Shown piece after piece: positions 17,567-26,483 of a stretch of DNA of 50,465 bases. Position numbers and translations under genes: made by a program. This DNA is from CAZHPY01 sp964534705 (GTDB lineage: Bacteria; Omnitrophota; Gorgyraeia; 2-01-FULL-45-10), in NCBI GenBank assembly GCA_964534705.1, contig CAZHPY010000003.1, positions 1 to 50,465 on the forward strand, written 5' to 3'. The notes beneath the pieces are model-generated. The model searched no databases and was not told the DNA's origin. It saw only the letters and a list, made by a program, of their open reading frames with translations. How positions within the stretch are numbered: the first letter of the stretch is position 1; each line of letters starts with the position of its first letter.

Positions 17567-18889
17567 TTAAAAAAGACTGGCGAACCGTTCCTTAAAATCA
17601 TAAATACGCCGGTCGAATATTATATCGCTATGGGTCACGGGCCGTTTAAGCCTTATGCCGTCCAGGCACGTGCATCTGCTAAGCGCTACATACAGCTGGC
17701 CATGAGTAAAAGCCCCGTTCCCGAGATCGATTATTACTTTATCGAACGTCTGGCCCTGGCTCTTATGGATAGTTATGGCCCATGCCAGCTTCAGGGGATA
17801 TTGGGCAAACTCTCCTACTACCTCATCCTCTATCTTGTCCTCCTCTTCGTTGTAATTATATTCGATCTTTTGCCATTTTGCGACAGGGACATCGCATGTG
17901 GTACCATTTATATCCACCACTACCGAATCCCTCGATAGGGCGACGATCTTTGCAAGCGTGCCATTCACCCACTGCTTATCCGGATCATTTTTTAGCATTA
18001 TCACCTGCGCGCCCTTTTTGAGCCTTAAGGATTCTTCCGTAGGATACGCGGACTTTTCGAACTTCCCGGACGAGGACGCTTCAAACATGATCTCTTTTCC
18101 GGGAAGCTTTGCCAGGCGATCCTGGTTTATCATGTTTGCCAGGCTATTGGTAGTCGTCAATATTACCGTCGGGTCCTTGTCCGAAACCGTCGCGTCTTTC
18201 CGCACCCTTTCATTTAACTTATCAAGGTCTTCTTTATTATATTCCTTGTTCCTGACCCTGTTCAGGAGCTCCATGAATGAATCGTCTTTCTGCCTGTATA
18301 TTGTCGATAATTCAACGGCCTTGATATGGCAATCGTTAAATACTTTTGCGCTGAAAAAATAAGGGCTTGGATACCGTTCTTCCAGTAATTCCTTAGCCTC
18401 GTTTTCGACCACCGGAGATAGCTGGAAAAGATCCCCGAAAAATACCATCTGGACGCCGCCGAACGGCGTCTTCATCTTCCCGCGGTTGAGGCGTAACGCG
18501 TAATCGATGCCATCCATGAGGTCGGACCGGACCATCGACACCTCGTCTATTATTACCATGTCCAGATTTTCGATCAGGCCTCTATCCCTGAGACGCTTTA
18601 TGTCATCCTTTTGGACTATCCTCGGAGGCAATTTGAAAAAAGAATGGACGGTCTGGCCTCCTACATTTACCGCCGCTACGCCCGTCGGCGCTAAAACGAT
18701 TATCTTCTTGCCCGTATGGGCCTTGAAATACTTTAAAAGGGTCGATTTACCCGTCCCGGCTTTACCCGTGATAAAAAGGCACTCTTTTGTATATTCCATC
18801 AGGTCGAACGCCGACTTGAACTCAGCATTCATGTCAAGGTTCACGGGAAGATGGTTGTTTGTCATTGCCGGGCCGGAATAGAGTTTCAT
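17567..18889 (-). CDS. Pif1/RecD-like superfamily 1B DNA helicase
   Basis: 440 residues from the ATG at 18889. Walker A GKAGTGKS at 43-50, APTGVAAVNVGGQTVHSFF (motif Ia, typical of Pif1), Walker B IIDEVSM with Asp115, FFGDLFQLSPVV (motif III), and near the end TIHKSQGQTF and LYVALSRC (motifs V-VI). Pif1-type enzymes are 5'-3' helicases acting on forked or G-quadruplex DNA. The frame is open to an ATG at 18943, but the start at 18889 gives the ATGA overlap with the MBL gene and is preferred. Confidence 0.88.
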   Translation of the reverse strand: MKLYSGPAMTNNHLPVNLDMNAEFKSAFDLMEYTKECLFITGKAGTGKSTLLKYFKAHTGKKIIVLAPTGVAAVNVGGQTVHSFFKLPPRIVQKDDIKRLRDRGLIENLDMVIIDEVSMVRSDLMDGIDYALRLNRGKMKTPFGGVQMVFFGDLFQLSPVVENEAKELLEERYPSPYFFSAKVFNDCHIKAVELSTIYRQKDDSFMELLNRVRNKEYNKEDLDKLNERVRKDATVSDKDPTVILTTTNSLANMINQDRLAKLPGKEIMFEASSSGKFEKSAYPTEESLRLKKGAQVIMLKNDPDKQWVNGTLAKIVALSRDSVVVDINGTTCDVPVAKWQKIEYNYNEEEDKIEDEVVGEFAQYPLKLAWAITIHKSQGQTFDKVIIDLGNGAFTHGQLYVALSRCTCLDGIRLKRPVTHSDIIFDRRIYDFKERFASLF

Positions 18890-19701
18890 AACAGGTCTTT
18901 TACCCCGGTCCTTTTTTTGCGGTAGGTAAGCATCAGGCCGCAACCGGTAATATTTTCCTTTCGGATGCCGTTCGATATACGGCTTATAAGGGTCCTGGCT
19001 TGATTATGCCTTTCGCTGATATGCGCAAGGAACACGTGTTTCAGGGCCACCTTATCGGTAGAACCGTTCTTGATCCTCACCAGCGCTTCAGCGGCCGCGT
19101 CATTGTTAAGGTGCTCTCTCCAGGTAAACTGGTCCGGGGACCTTTCCCACGCTAACTTTGCATCATGGTTACATTCGATTATAAGGCACTTGCAGTCACA
19201 GAGCATCCTGACCATGCTGTCTGTTACCTTGCTCGTATCCGTCAAAAGGCCCACCTTGCAGCATGAGCCATCATGGTCATATGTAACACAAAAACCGAAT
19301 GGTTCGCCTACGTAACCACCGGCATGGAACGTTTTAAAAGGCATTATTTTCAGGCCGCTTATTATAAACGGCTTCTCCGTATGGTGCATTATTTTAAACT
19401 GGCCATCCCTTATGCCATACCGTTCCTTGACGACCTGGTACGTATTATGGTGTATATAGATAGGTATGCCGTAGTGGCCTGCTATCCTGAAAGTATTTTT
19501 ACAGATATGGTCTTCGTGCCCGTGCGTTATGGCTATGCCTTTTATACGGGAAGGATCGAGCCCGATCTCCCTGAAGTCTTTTTCAGCTTCTTTTAAGCCG
19601 ATGCCCGCGCAATCGATCAGAATGGCGGAGCTTTCCGTCCAGATAGCGGTGCAATTCCCCCTGCTACTGCTCCTGAGTACGCATACTTTTAGATACGACA
19701 C
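18886..19701 (-). CDS. WalJ/YycJ-like metallo-beta-lactamase-fold hydrolase
   Basis: 271 residues. SSSRGNCTAI near the N-terminus and the di-metal motif THGHEDH (His60, His62, Asp64, His65), then LLTDTSKV and IIECNHDAKL, fit the YycJ/WalJ group of MBL nucleases (single-strand exonuclease or RNase-like). The start is a GTG with AAGGA about six bases upstream. It is coupled to the Pif1-like helicase by a 4-bp overlap, suggesting a joint role in DNA metabolism. Confidence 0.8.
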   Translation of the reverse strand: MSYLKVCVLRSSSRGNCTAIWTESSAILIDCAGIGLKEAEKDFREIGLDPSRIKGIAITHGHEDHICKNTFRIAGHYGIPIYIHHNTYQVVKERYGIRDGQFKIMHHTEKPFIISGLKIMPFKTFHAGGYVGEPFGFCVTYDHDGSCCKVGLLTDTSKVTDSMVRMLCDCKCLIIECNHDAKLAWERSPDQFTWREHLNNDAAAEALVRIKNGSTDKVALKHVFLAHISERHNQARTLISRISNGIRKENITGCGLMLTYRKKRTGVKDLL

Positions 19702-19737
19702 TTCTTCCTTCTATCTTACCGGTGTGGACAAACTGAA

Positions 19738-19941
19738 CTATATGTGCTTCCTCTGTGGGGTCTGATGTTTCCTGCGGACCTTATCAAATACTTCCTTATT
19801 GATCGCCTGCCGGTCGACCGGCTTTCCCTCAGCTTTAAGCTTTTTTACTATCGCCTGCACCATTTTGCGCTTGATGATCTTTTGGGCGGATACGCTTTTT
19901 TTTCTTTTGCCAAATCCGCACCAATCTTTATAAATTCCCAT
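19738..19941 (-). CDS. small basic protein, 67 aa, unknown
   Basis: 67 residues, strongly basic (KRKKSVSAQKIIKRKMVQAIVKKLK) with a short helical middle. AGGAG stands seven bases before the ATG, which supports a real gene. It precedes the MBL nuclease gene by 36 bp on the same strand. No family is recognised. Confidence 0.5.
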   Translation of the reverse strand: MGIYKDWCGFGKRKKSVSAQKIIKRKMVQAIVKKLKAEGKPVDRQAINKEVFDKVRRKHQTPQRKHI

Positions 19942-20054
19942 TATAGGTCTCCTATTTAGCCCGGCACTATTATAACATAAAATCGTTCTATTACCATTCT
20001 TTTAGCTGCTGCCCTTGCCAAAACACGGATCATATGGCATACTTTATATGTAAC

Positions 20055-20140
20055 CAATTGGAGGAGATGGAAACGATAGCGAAAGCCATCAGGCCTATCA
20101 CCTACAAAAAGACCTTCGAAACTGGAAGGTCTCTTTTGTT
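20055..20140 (+). ncRNA. possible small structured RNA ending in the 20110-20132 hairpin
   Basis: On the plus strand, TTGCCA (20014) and TACTTT (19 bp on) could form a weak promoter. The stretch that follows holds two interleaved 5-bp pairings, GATGG with CCATC and GATAG with CTATC, then a terminator hairpin. No plus-strand gene follows, so it would be a stand-alone transcript. This is a tentative call from pairing alone. Confidence 0.2.
20110..20132 (-). terminator. terminator hairpin after the patatin gene (probably bidirectional)
   Basis: AGACCTTC at 20110-20117 pairs with GAAGGTCT at 20125-20132. On the minus strand it is followed by TTTTTG and lies 24 bp past the patatin stop; on the plus strand it is followed by CTTTTGTTG. 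Confidence 0.65.
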
Positions 20141-20155
20141 GTCCGCGCTTTCTAT

Positions 20156-21367
20156 TTAAAAATCTCCCGCCTCCAGGCCGGGCGGCTCCTTATGCCACTT
20201 GTATCCCTTTAAAGCGTCCTGATATCCTCTATCGAATAACTCCCTCATCGCATGGAGGTCAAATTCTTCCTTTTTCTCAGGCCTGAAATCGGGCGGGATG
20301 AAAGCCAGGTTATAGTCATTGCCTATCTTCTTCATATAGACATACAGCCGGTATGTATCACCCAGGCCCTGATTATTTATTATCGTATCAAATGAGCGGT
20401 CCGCTATTGAAGAAAGGTTGTCTTTGACGACTTTATACCCAGGCGTTACATAGCCATTGCGTATTATATAACATTTACTTTTTATTTTCGAAGGATCGAC
20501 TTTTAATTCTTTGGCTATATTGCCGGCGTTGTCCAGCACTTTATAAAGCGTAAAGACCTGTGTTACAGTACCGCCATCAACGTGCATTTCGTCATAGGCA
20601 ACGCCGTCTGCCTCGACATGTATAAATACCGGGGGGAATATTACCGGTATCGCGGCTGAAGCAAGTATGACTTTTCTGAAGAGTTTTACATCTCCCCTGC
20701 TTGCAATAGCTCCCATATCCCACACGACAAAACGTTGCGCATCAAGCAGCGTAGTGCCGACAAACAGCCTGCGGCCGCGTCTGTGCTCGTGCGCTATCTT
20801 TTCCAATATCTTTTCATCCACCGCTTCATCGATCTGCTTTTCGAGAGGCCGATTGGTAGCCAGGGAATCTCCGAGCAGGGCCTGAAAAGGGCCTTTCGGC
20901 CTCATCACCTTATTGGTTGACAGGGAAGTATATAATTTTTCCAGCTCATCGTCGTATTCCTTGCCCAAAAAAGCAAAAGGCGCGATGATAGCGCCGGTAC
21001 TGACGCCGGTAACCACCTTGAAAACAGGCCTCGAACCTTCCGCGGACCAGCCTTTCAAAAGGCCTGCGCCATATGCGCCATTAGCAGAGCCTCCGGAGAC
21101 CGCTAACATGGGATATACCCTTGTCCCATCAATACCCGCGGGAAAATCCGCAGGATTTTCTTCTTTGATGGACCTTATAATGTTCTCCTGCAATAAAGGA
21201 TTGGGTATACCCATTATGGTCCTGATCTCCGACATGTTGTTTATATGCGCTTTGGAAAGAAGGTCCTTAGGGACCGGATGCCGTATAGTCGCACATCCCG
21301 AGCATACAAAGGCCAGCAATATAAGCACAGGCAAACAGGCTATTCTAATATTCGACTTACCTATCAT
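20156..21367 (-). CDS. patatin-like phospholipase lipoprotein
   Basis: 403 residues. The signal peptide ends in lipobox VCSGC (Cys25), so it is a membrane-anchored lipoprotein. Patatin hallmarks: glycine-rich oxyanion loop GGSANGAYGAG at 92-102, nucleophile elbow GVSTG with Ser123, and catalytic Asp264 in VDGGT. The Ser-Asp dyad is complete, so lipid acyl hydrolase activity is likely. It lies 46 bp downstream of the PAS histidine kinase gene and is followed by a terminator, so it may be the last gene of that unit. Confidence 0.88.
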   Translation of the reverse strand: MIGKSNIRIACLPVLILLAFVCSGCATIRHPVPKDLLSKAHINNMSEIRTIMGIPNPLLQENIIRSIKEENPADFPAGIDGTRVYPMLAVSGGSANGAYGAGLLKGWSAEGSRPVFKVVTGVSTGAIIAPFAFLGKEYDDELEKLYTSLSTNKVMRPKGPFQALLGDSLATNRPLEKQIDEAVDEKILEKIAHEHRRGRRLFVGTTLLDAQRFVVWDMGAIASRGDVKLFRKVILASAAIPVIFPPVFIHVEADGVAYDEMHVDGGTVTQVFTLYKVLDNAGNIAKELKVDPSKIKSKCYIIRNGYVTPGYKVVKDNLSSIADRSFDTIINNQGLGDTYRLYVYMKKIGNDYNLAFIPPDFRPEKKEEFDLHAMRELFDRGYQDALKGYKWHKEPPGLEAGDF

Positions 21368-21413
21368 AACTGATCCTTTCTTTTACACCCAACGCAGTAC
21401 GCCCAACGCCCAA

Positions 21414-22520
21414 CTATCTTCTAGGCAACGTGAAAATGAACTTACTCCCCTTGCCCAACTCGCTCTCCACCCAGATCTTCCCTTTGTGGAGATGTATTAT
21501 ATCTTTAGTTATTGAAAGGCCCAGGCCTGTCCCTTCCTGCCTCTCGGCCGTGAGGCGTTCAAATTTATCGAACAATTTATGAAAATCCTCTTTAGCGATG
21601 CCCGGGCCGGAATCGGATATTTCAAACCGTATATCTTTCTTTGAGCCGGAAAGGGCAACGGCTATCCGGCCTCCGGAAGGAGTATATTTTACGGCATTTG
21701 TTAACAAGTTGATAACGACTTCGGTAAGCTTATCTTTATCGGCCAGGATCGCTCCTGTATCATCTGAAAAACTCTTTTTAAGGGTAAGGTTCTTTTTGGA
21801 AATATCGTGGCTGTTAGCGGTTATTACTTCGTTGATAAGAGGGACGACCATAACCCGTTCTTTTTTCAGTTTCATCTTCCCCGCCTCTATCTTTGAAACA
21901 TCCAGGAGGTCGGTTACAAGCCTGATGAGCCTCTCGGCATTCCTTTTGGCGCTTTCAAGTATCGTTCTCTGCTGTTCATTTATAGGGCCGCTTATGCCAT
22001 CCAGTATCAAAGATGCCGATTCCTTTATTATACCCAGGGGATTCTTGAATTCGTGGGAAACATTTGCGACGAAAGCCGATTTGCGGTTACTCATCTCTTT
22101 TAAAAGTTCTTCGGCTTTTTTTATCTTTGTTATATCATTACCGACGCAAAGGACTTCTTTTGCGCGGCCTTCATGATCGAGCAGGCCCTTGTTGGTCCAG
22201 GATATCCATACGCGTTCCCCGCTGCAAAGCATATTCTCGTTCTCATTTGTGACATATTTACCGGGATTGCGCACGATATCATCGATCATTACCTTCAGGT
22301 CTTTTCCGGCGGTATCGGTGACAGGGACTATCGTCCCGATAACGCTTTTACCTAATATATCTTTTTCCCTGAAACCGAAGAATTTCTGGGCGAACTTATT
22401 GAAAAACGTTATCCTGCCGGCGGTGTCCATGCGCAGGATAATGCTGTTCGCGTCCTGGACGAGCCTGCGGTAATATTCCTCGTTTTCCCTTAAAGCCTTT
22501 TTTTTCGGGTTACTTTTCAT
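21414..22520 (-). CDS. soluble PAS-domain sensor histidine kinase
   Basis: 368 residues with no membrane segment. One PAS domain (about 14-135, ending GNDITKIKKAEE), then HisKA with His156 in ANVSHEFKNPLG, N-box Asn275 (INLLTNAVKY), G1 DSGPG at 303-307, G2 GTGLGLSITKD at 330-340. All catalytic residues are present. No response regulator gene is adjacent, so its partner is elsewhere. It starts 10 bp after the stop of the secreted-protein gene at 22531. Confidence 0.9.
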   Translation of the reverse strand: MKSNPKKKALRENEEYYRRLVQDANSIILRMDTAGRITFFNKFAQKFFGFREKDILGKSVIGTIVPVTDTAGKDLKVMIDDIVRNPGKYVTNENENMLCSGERVWISWTNKGLLDHEGRAKEVLCVGNDITKIKKAEELLKEMSNRKSAFVANVSHEFKNPLGIIKESASLILDGISGPINEQQRTILESAKRNAERLIRLVTDLLDVSKIEAGKMKLKKERVMVVPLINEVITANSHDISKKNLTLKKSFSDDTGAILADKDKLTEVVINLLTNAVKYTPSGGRIAVALSGSKKDIRFEISDSGPGIAKEDFHKLFDKFERLTAERQEGTGLGLSITKDIIHLHKGKIWVESELGKGSKFIFTLPRR

Positions 22521-22530
22521 TACGGATGGG

Positions 22531-23070
22531 TCAGCTGCTCTTCTTGAACAATTCTGTCATCAATGACTTTAAAAACCGTTTATACACGATGTCATAGCTT
22601 GCATCTTGCGACATGACGTGTTGGGTCACAGTTGACTGCACTTTATCGCTCCATATGACACGGCTATTTTTAGCTTCGATAAGTTCCATCTGGACCTGCA
22701 TGCGGGCATAATTATCGGCTACTGCCGCGTCCATTGCCGTGGAAACGGCGCCCCAGACTTCATCTACAGGGTCAACCGTCTGCCAAAGATATTCTTTAAC
22801 GTCTCCGTCAAGGATGAGGTCCGCATTATCCGGAGTATCGGCTATCTGGAAGTCATAAGACCTGCGGGCAAGAAAACCCTCCTCCAGGACCTTTTTTAAC
22901 AAAACCGTATCAACTCTTTTATCTGCGGATGAATTCTTTAGATCGATACAGATCTTGACCTGCCGCCTGTCCTTCAGAAAGCTTTTTAACTCTTCCGGCA
23001 TGGATAACGCCATGTCCGTAATAAACAATGATGCTAATACCACAAAAGCCGTTACGGATCTTTTAACCAT
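22531..23070 (-). CDS. secreted protein of unknown function
   Basis: 179 residues. N-terminal signal peptide (to about residue 23). The middle part ADLILDGDVKEYLWQTVDP followed by RMQVQMELIEAKNSRVIWSDKVQ recalls periplasmic or outer-membrane-associated proteins that present a beta-sheet with an alternating pattern, such as LptE- or GNA1162-like proteins, but no family can be fixed. It lies between the gene at 23106 and the histidine kinase, same strand, with short gaps. Confidence 0.6.
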   Translation of the reverse strand: MVKRSVTAFVVLASLFITDMALSMPEELKSFLKDRRQVKICIDLKNSSADKRVDTVLLKKVLEEGFLARRSYDFQIADTPDNADLILDGDVKEYLWQTVDPVDEVWGAVSTAMDAAVADNYARMQVQMELIEAKNSRVIWSDKVQSTVTQHVMSQDASYDIVYKRFLKSLMTELFKKSS

Positions 23071-23105
23071 GACTGCCTCCGGTTTTATAAATATATGCGG
23101 AACGG

Positions 23106-23788
23106 TTATTTTTTAGATTTTTCCTTCAAACCGCCCTGTTCCTGCGGGACTAACTGAAGGAGGCTCATGTTGAAGTTGGCCTTGCACATCTTCTTCAGGT
23201 TTTCCGATATGAATAATACGTGCTTTGCCTTCTTATCAACGGGATTTGCCTTCAATGCTTCGTGGGCCTGCGCTATCTGCTGGTCCAGCTGTTCCAACAC
23301 ACGCTCTTTTTCTTCAGGCTTTACCCTTGCCCATGCTTCTACCATATTATTACCGGTATCCGCCTGGGGATATTGCGTATATACTTCAGAAAGAGTTGCC
23401 GGAGGAGACTTCTCCTGGCCTTTTTTTTCTCCAACTTGCGGACGGCCGCTGACTTCTTCTATGGATGGCGTAGGTATCTGCTCGGAAACCGTGGGCTCGA
23501 TACCTGCCACTGCTCTCGACACAGCAGGTGGCTGGGATTGTATTGATGAGGAACGCACGCCGAAAAATATTATGACCGCAAATACCAGCGTGACCAAANN
23601 NNNNNNNNNNNNNNNNNNNNNNNNNNNNNNNNNNNNNNNNNNNNNNNNNNNNNNNNNNNNNNNNNNNNNNNNNNNNNNNNNNNNNNNNNNNNNNNNNNTG
23701 ATGAGGAACGCACGCCGAAAAATATTATGACCGCAAATACCAGCGTGACCAAAGCCGCTACAATAATATAGAATTGTCTTTGCTGCAT
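23106..23788 (-). CDS. single-pass membrane protein with coiled-coil tail (split by a false gap)
   Basis: N-terminal part MQQRQFYIIVAALVTLVFAVIIFFG (one TM) is read from 23788 to 23699; the rest, after a Pro/Ser/Glu-rich linker, is read from 23598 to 23106 and includes EKERVLEQLDQQIAQAHEALKANP, a helical segment. The two parts join in frame once the duplicated 55 bp are merged, so the gene is intact and encodes about 175 residues. It follows the PilX-like gene by 13 bp, suggesting a role tied to the pilin-like cluster. Function unknown. Confidence 0.65.
23599..23698. other. assembly gap (100 N) with identical 55-bp flanks
   Basis: The 55 bases before the N run (23544-23598) equal the 55 after it (23699-23753). 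The two contigs therefore overlap and no sequence is missing; the N run is a scaffolding artefact. Confidence 0.95.
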
Positions 23789-23801
23789 AAGAATAGACCT
23801 T

Positions 23802-25217
23802 TTAGCGCTGCTGCCAGCGCGGTTTATACCCATCGATGCTGTAATTTTCCGCTTTTATAGAAAACGGTTTTGAGACTTCCGGATATCCGGGAGGTAACCC
23901 CCTGGGCCGGTTCGCGGGATCAGACCAATCATCCGTTCCATCGTTAAAATCGCGGTTAAAAAGGAAACTTGGCAAGCCGGTCTGGACGCTTACGTCGCCC
24001 CCTGACATTATTGAACCGTTAGTGCTTCCGCCTAAAATAGCGGTGAAAGTCCCTTCGGAATACATGTTAAGGTTGCCGTCTATATCGGCAACCTCGCCTA
24101 AATTTATGCCCCCGGTAGCTATGTTACCTAATGCCACCAGGTTCATGCGGTCATCGGCACCGTTTACAGGCTGGACTATGGTGATATCGCCGGTGCTGAC
24201 CACGGTAAAGTCTGCCGTCGCCCCCCACCATTGCTGGGCATTGAACAAAATATCAGCGTTACCGTTAACAAAAATAATGGAGGTTCCCGCAGGCACGGTA
24301 TAAGGCCCCAGGGTAACATCACTTGCGTAATAATGTTCTCCACCGGGATTGATACCCAGATCGTATGCGCTATTCAACTCGACGGTATAATAAGAGATGA
24401 AAGCGTCTTGTGTATCTATCCTGTCATCTCCGCTGATATTGTCGGCGTTAAAGATGGCTATGTTATCCGCATCGCCTCCGGCGTCTGTGATATCTACATA
24501 TCCTTTGTTAGTGGCATCTGCGAGGTACTGCCCGTCGCCGTTCGTATCATAGACTTGTTTCTGTGTCCATGAACTCGAAGCGGAATCATATTTATACCAG
24601 AAAGACGGCTTATTCAGGTCGGTCTTATTAGGCATAACATCACCGTAATACTGCACATACGGGGATGCATTGGGAGAACTTGTAGTCGGCGATATAGTCG
24701 AAGCGCTTTCTACAGGGCCATCGACATAGACCCTTGATGTCAAGAACCACCATCTACTGCCTGCAAAACCCATCGAACCCATTGACCCCATAGGTACGCC
24801 ATTGGTGTACGTGGACAAATAACCGTATTTTACTGTAACGGTTGAAGTCCTGCCTCTCACGGTTCCCCTTGATACAATAGCGAATTCCTGGGACCCGCCT
24901 GTAAGGCTTGCCGTTACGGTGAATGTCCCGACAGTTGACCCGTTAAGCTGGACCGGAACGTTTACCAGATCGGTCGGCTGGACGGGCCATGTAACCGTCT
25001 GACTCTGAGACTGCATGTTCCTCAAACGCGCATACATCCTTTCAGCCCCGGCCGTAGCAACGTAATAAGCTGCAACATTGTCGTTATTCAATTTTGTCTG
25101 TATGGCCTCATTACAACTCATTGCTACTATGGTAACGGTCGTTAACAGGAAGATCGTTACCATAGACAAGACCAGGATTATGGCAAATCCTTTTTTGGTT
25201 TTAAGAAATTTCAACAT
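23802..25217 (-). CDS. PilX/GspK-like large prepilin-like protein
   Basis: 471 residues. The N-terminus MLKFLKTKKG^FAIILVLSMV is a type III (prepilin) signal with cleavage after Gly10, and Glu at +5 is absent, as in GspK and PilX-like minor pilins. It continues with NVAAYYVATAGAERMYARLR, the stretch typical of PilX N-terminal domains, then a long Ser/Thr/Gly-rich extracellular domain. Probably caps or primes a type IV pilus or type II secretion pseudopilus. It lies 1 bp from the next upstream prepilin gene. Confidence 0.75.
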   Translation of the reverse strand: MLKFLKTKKGFAIILVLSMVTIFLLTTVTIVAMSCNEAIQTKLNNDNVAAYYVATAGAERMYARLRNMQSQSQTVTWPVQPTDLVNVPVQLNGSTVGTFTVTASLTGGSQEFAIVSRGTVRGRTSTVTVKYGYLSTYTNGVPMGSMGSMGFAGSRWWFLTSRVYVDGPVESASTISPTTSSPNASPYVQYYGDVMPNKTDLNKPSFWYKYDSASSSWTQKQVYDTNGDGQYLADATNKGYVDITDAGGDADNIAIFNADNISGDDRIDTQDAFISYYTVELNSAYDLGINPGGEHYYASDVTLGPYTVPAGTSIIFVNGNADILFNAQQWWGATADFTVVSTGDITIVQPVNGADDRMNLVALGNIATGGINLGEVADIDGNLNMYSEGTFTAILGGSTNGSIMSGGDVSVQTGLPSFLFNRDFNDGTDDWSDPANRPRGLPPGYPEVSKPFSIKAENYSIDGYKPRWQQR

Positions 25218-25218
25218 A

Positions 25219-25857
25219 TCACATGTTCCTTAAATACACATAATCCGAATACACTACCGATATCTGATAAGGCGTACTCCGGCTGCCCATTACCGTCTTT
25301 TGCACAGTAGCCGTTACCTTGATCATATTGGTATATCCCGATACGGCCTCAAAAACCAGGTCTGTTATACCGCGCGTCGCTCTTATGAGCTTAGGGGTTG
25401 TACTGCCTATCTGATAATAAACAGCCTGCGTCCCAGAAGCATCCTGCCCCAGATAGAACGCCCTGTAATTTGTAGAGGTAGGATCCGGCTCTAATTTGAA
25501 ACTTATCTTGCGGCCTTCTAACGAGATCAGGGGTGTGGTAAACGACACATCAAGGCTGTCATCCCGGGACTTATACGCTTCTTCCAATCCGTTCCTTTTC
25601 TTATAAGTAATAGAATTTATGATGTCTGTTCCGACGGTTGAATCTACCATGCCTTCCTTTATGGTGGAGATGGCGGATCTTGCTATGCGCTGGCATTCTG
25701 TCTGGGGAAGTATTTCATTCCACCAGGCCAGTCCCATCATGTACATGGCAAACGCGCACAAGAATATATAGACAATGACAAGGGAGGAAACCATCAATTC
25801 TACGATGGTAAAACCTTTCTTGTCCCGGCCGGATATTTTAGCTGTGTTGAGCAACAT
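25219..25857 (-). CDS. PilW-like minor prepilin
   Basis: 212 residues. Prepilin signal DKKG^FTIVELMVSSLVIVY, with cleavage after Gly15 and Glu at +5 intact, followed by the hydrophobic helix and WWNEILPQTECQRIARSAIS, typical of PilW/GspJ-like minor pilins. The start overlaps the upstream prepilin gene by 20 bp, so the cluster is translationally coupled. Confidence 0.8.
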   Translation of the reverse strand: MLLNTAKISGRDKKGFTIVELMVSSLVIVYIFLCAFAMYMMGLAWWNEILPQTECQRIARSAISTIKEGMVDSTVGTDIINSITYKKRNGLEEAYKSRDDSLDVSFTTPLISLEGRKISFKLEPDPTSTNYRAFYLGQDASGTQAVYYQIGSTTPKLIRATRGITDLVFEAVSGYTNMIKVTATVQKTVMGSRSTPYQISVVYSDYVYLRNM

Positions 25858-26263
25858 ATGTTACCGCCCTTTCACTGCATGAAACAGTACCCGATGCGCC
25901 ATATACTGGTTCGGTCCATTGCGCCTGGAACCCTATCGTCTTATAATGAGTGCTTCCTTCGGTGCTGTCTGTAGGAGGGTATGGCTGAGGCGTAATAGAA
26001 TAAGTGATCCCATCCACAGTAGTTGTGACGGGATCGGCAGAGGCAAAGGTAAAATACTGGTCCGCATAATAGTAGCCCTTTGATATCTCTTTTTCCATGT
26101 ATTCCCTTATGATACCCATGGCGACCACCCTGTGCTTTGCGCGGATCGCCCCTGATTTAGCGATAACAAACCCTCCTATCGCCGTCATGACAAGGATGCC
26201 CAGAAGGCCTATGGTCATAAGGTTTTCGGTAAGCGTTATGCCTTTTTTTCTCTTAAAAAGCAT
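25838..26263 (-). CDS. PilV-like minor prepilin
   Basis: 141 residues. Prepilin signal RKKG^ITLTENLMTIGLLGILVMTA with Glu at +5, then IAKSGAIRAKHRVVAMGIIREYMEKEI, as in PilV/GspI minor pilins. First of the three prepilin genes in transcription order. Confidence 0.8.
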   Translation of the reverse strand: MLFKRKKGITLTENLMTIGLLGILVMTAIGGFVIAKSGAIRAKHRVVAMGIIREYMEKEISKGYYYADQYFTFASADPVTTTVDGITYSITPQPYPPTDSTEGSTHYKTIGFQAQWTEPVYGASGTVSCSERAVTYVAQHS

Positions 26264-26284
26264 TCTTTGGTCTCTTTCGCAGAA

Positions 26285-26482
26285 TTATTCTTCAGGCTCC
26301 GGACATTTGGTAAAATCCGCGGTGTCTATTTTTTTGCCGTACTCATCAAGAGATTCCTCGGAACGGCAGACGGATTTATCCTGCTCTTTTTCGATCTTTT
26401 TTTCGCGTTTCTTGTAATCTATTGTGGCCCAAATAAAGAACCCGACATATAACAACGCTATAATAATAATAAAATACCACAT
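26285..26482 (-). CDS. small single-pass membrane protein, 65 aa
   Basis: 65 residues: an N-terminal TM (YFIIIIALLYVGFFIWATI) and a charged tail with two Cys (SVCRSEE, TKCPEPEE). GGGGG lies just before the start, which is 1 bp after the NUDIX stop. It leads into the prepilin genes 21 bp on. Probably real; no family. Confidence 0.5.
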   Translation of the reverse strand: MWYFIIIIALLYVGFFIWATIDYKKREKKIEKEQDKSVCRSEESLDEYGKKIDTADFTKCPEPEE

Positions 26483-26483
26483 A

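Noticed and set aside
20055..20110. Class I c-di-GMP (GEMM) riboswitch
   Set aside because: Only the second-half motif is partly matched; the GGGCAAACC part is absent and no regulated plus-strand gene follows.
20067..20159. 30-codon plus-strand frame beginning METIAKAIRPITYK
   Set aside because: GGAGG lies only two bases before the ATG and the frame runs through a terminator hairpin, so a coding role is unlikely.
20913..21515. 200-codon plus-strand frame across the patatin and kinase genes
   Set aside because: Shadow frame over two convincing minus-strand genes, with no signal of its own.
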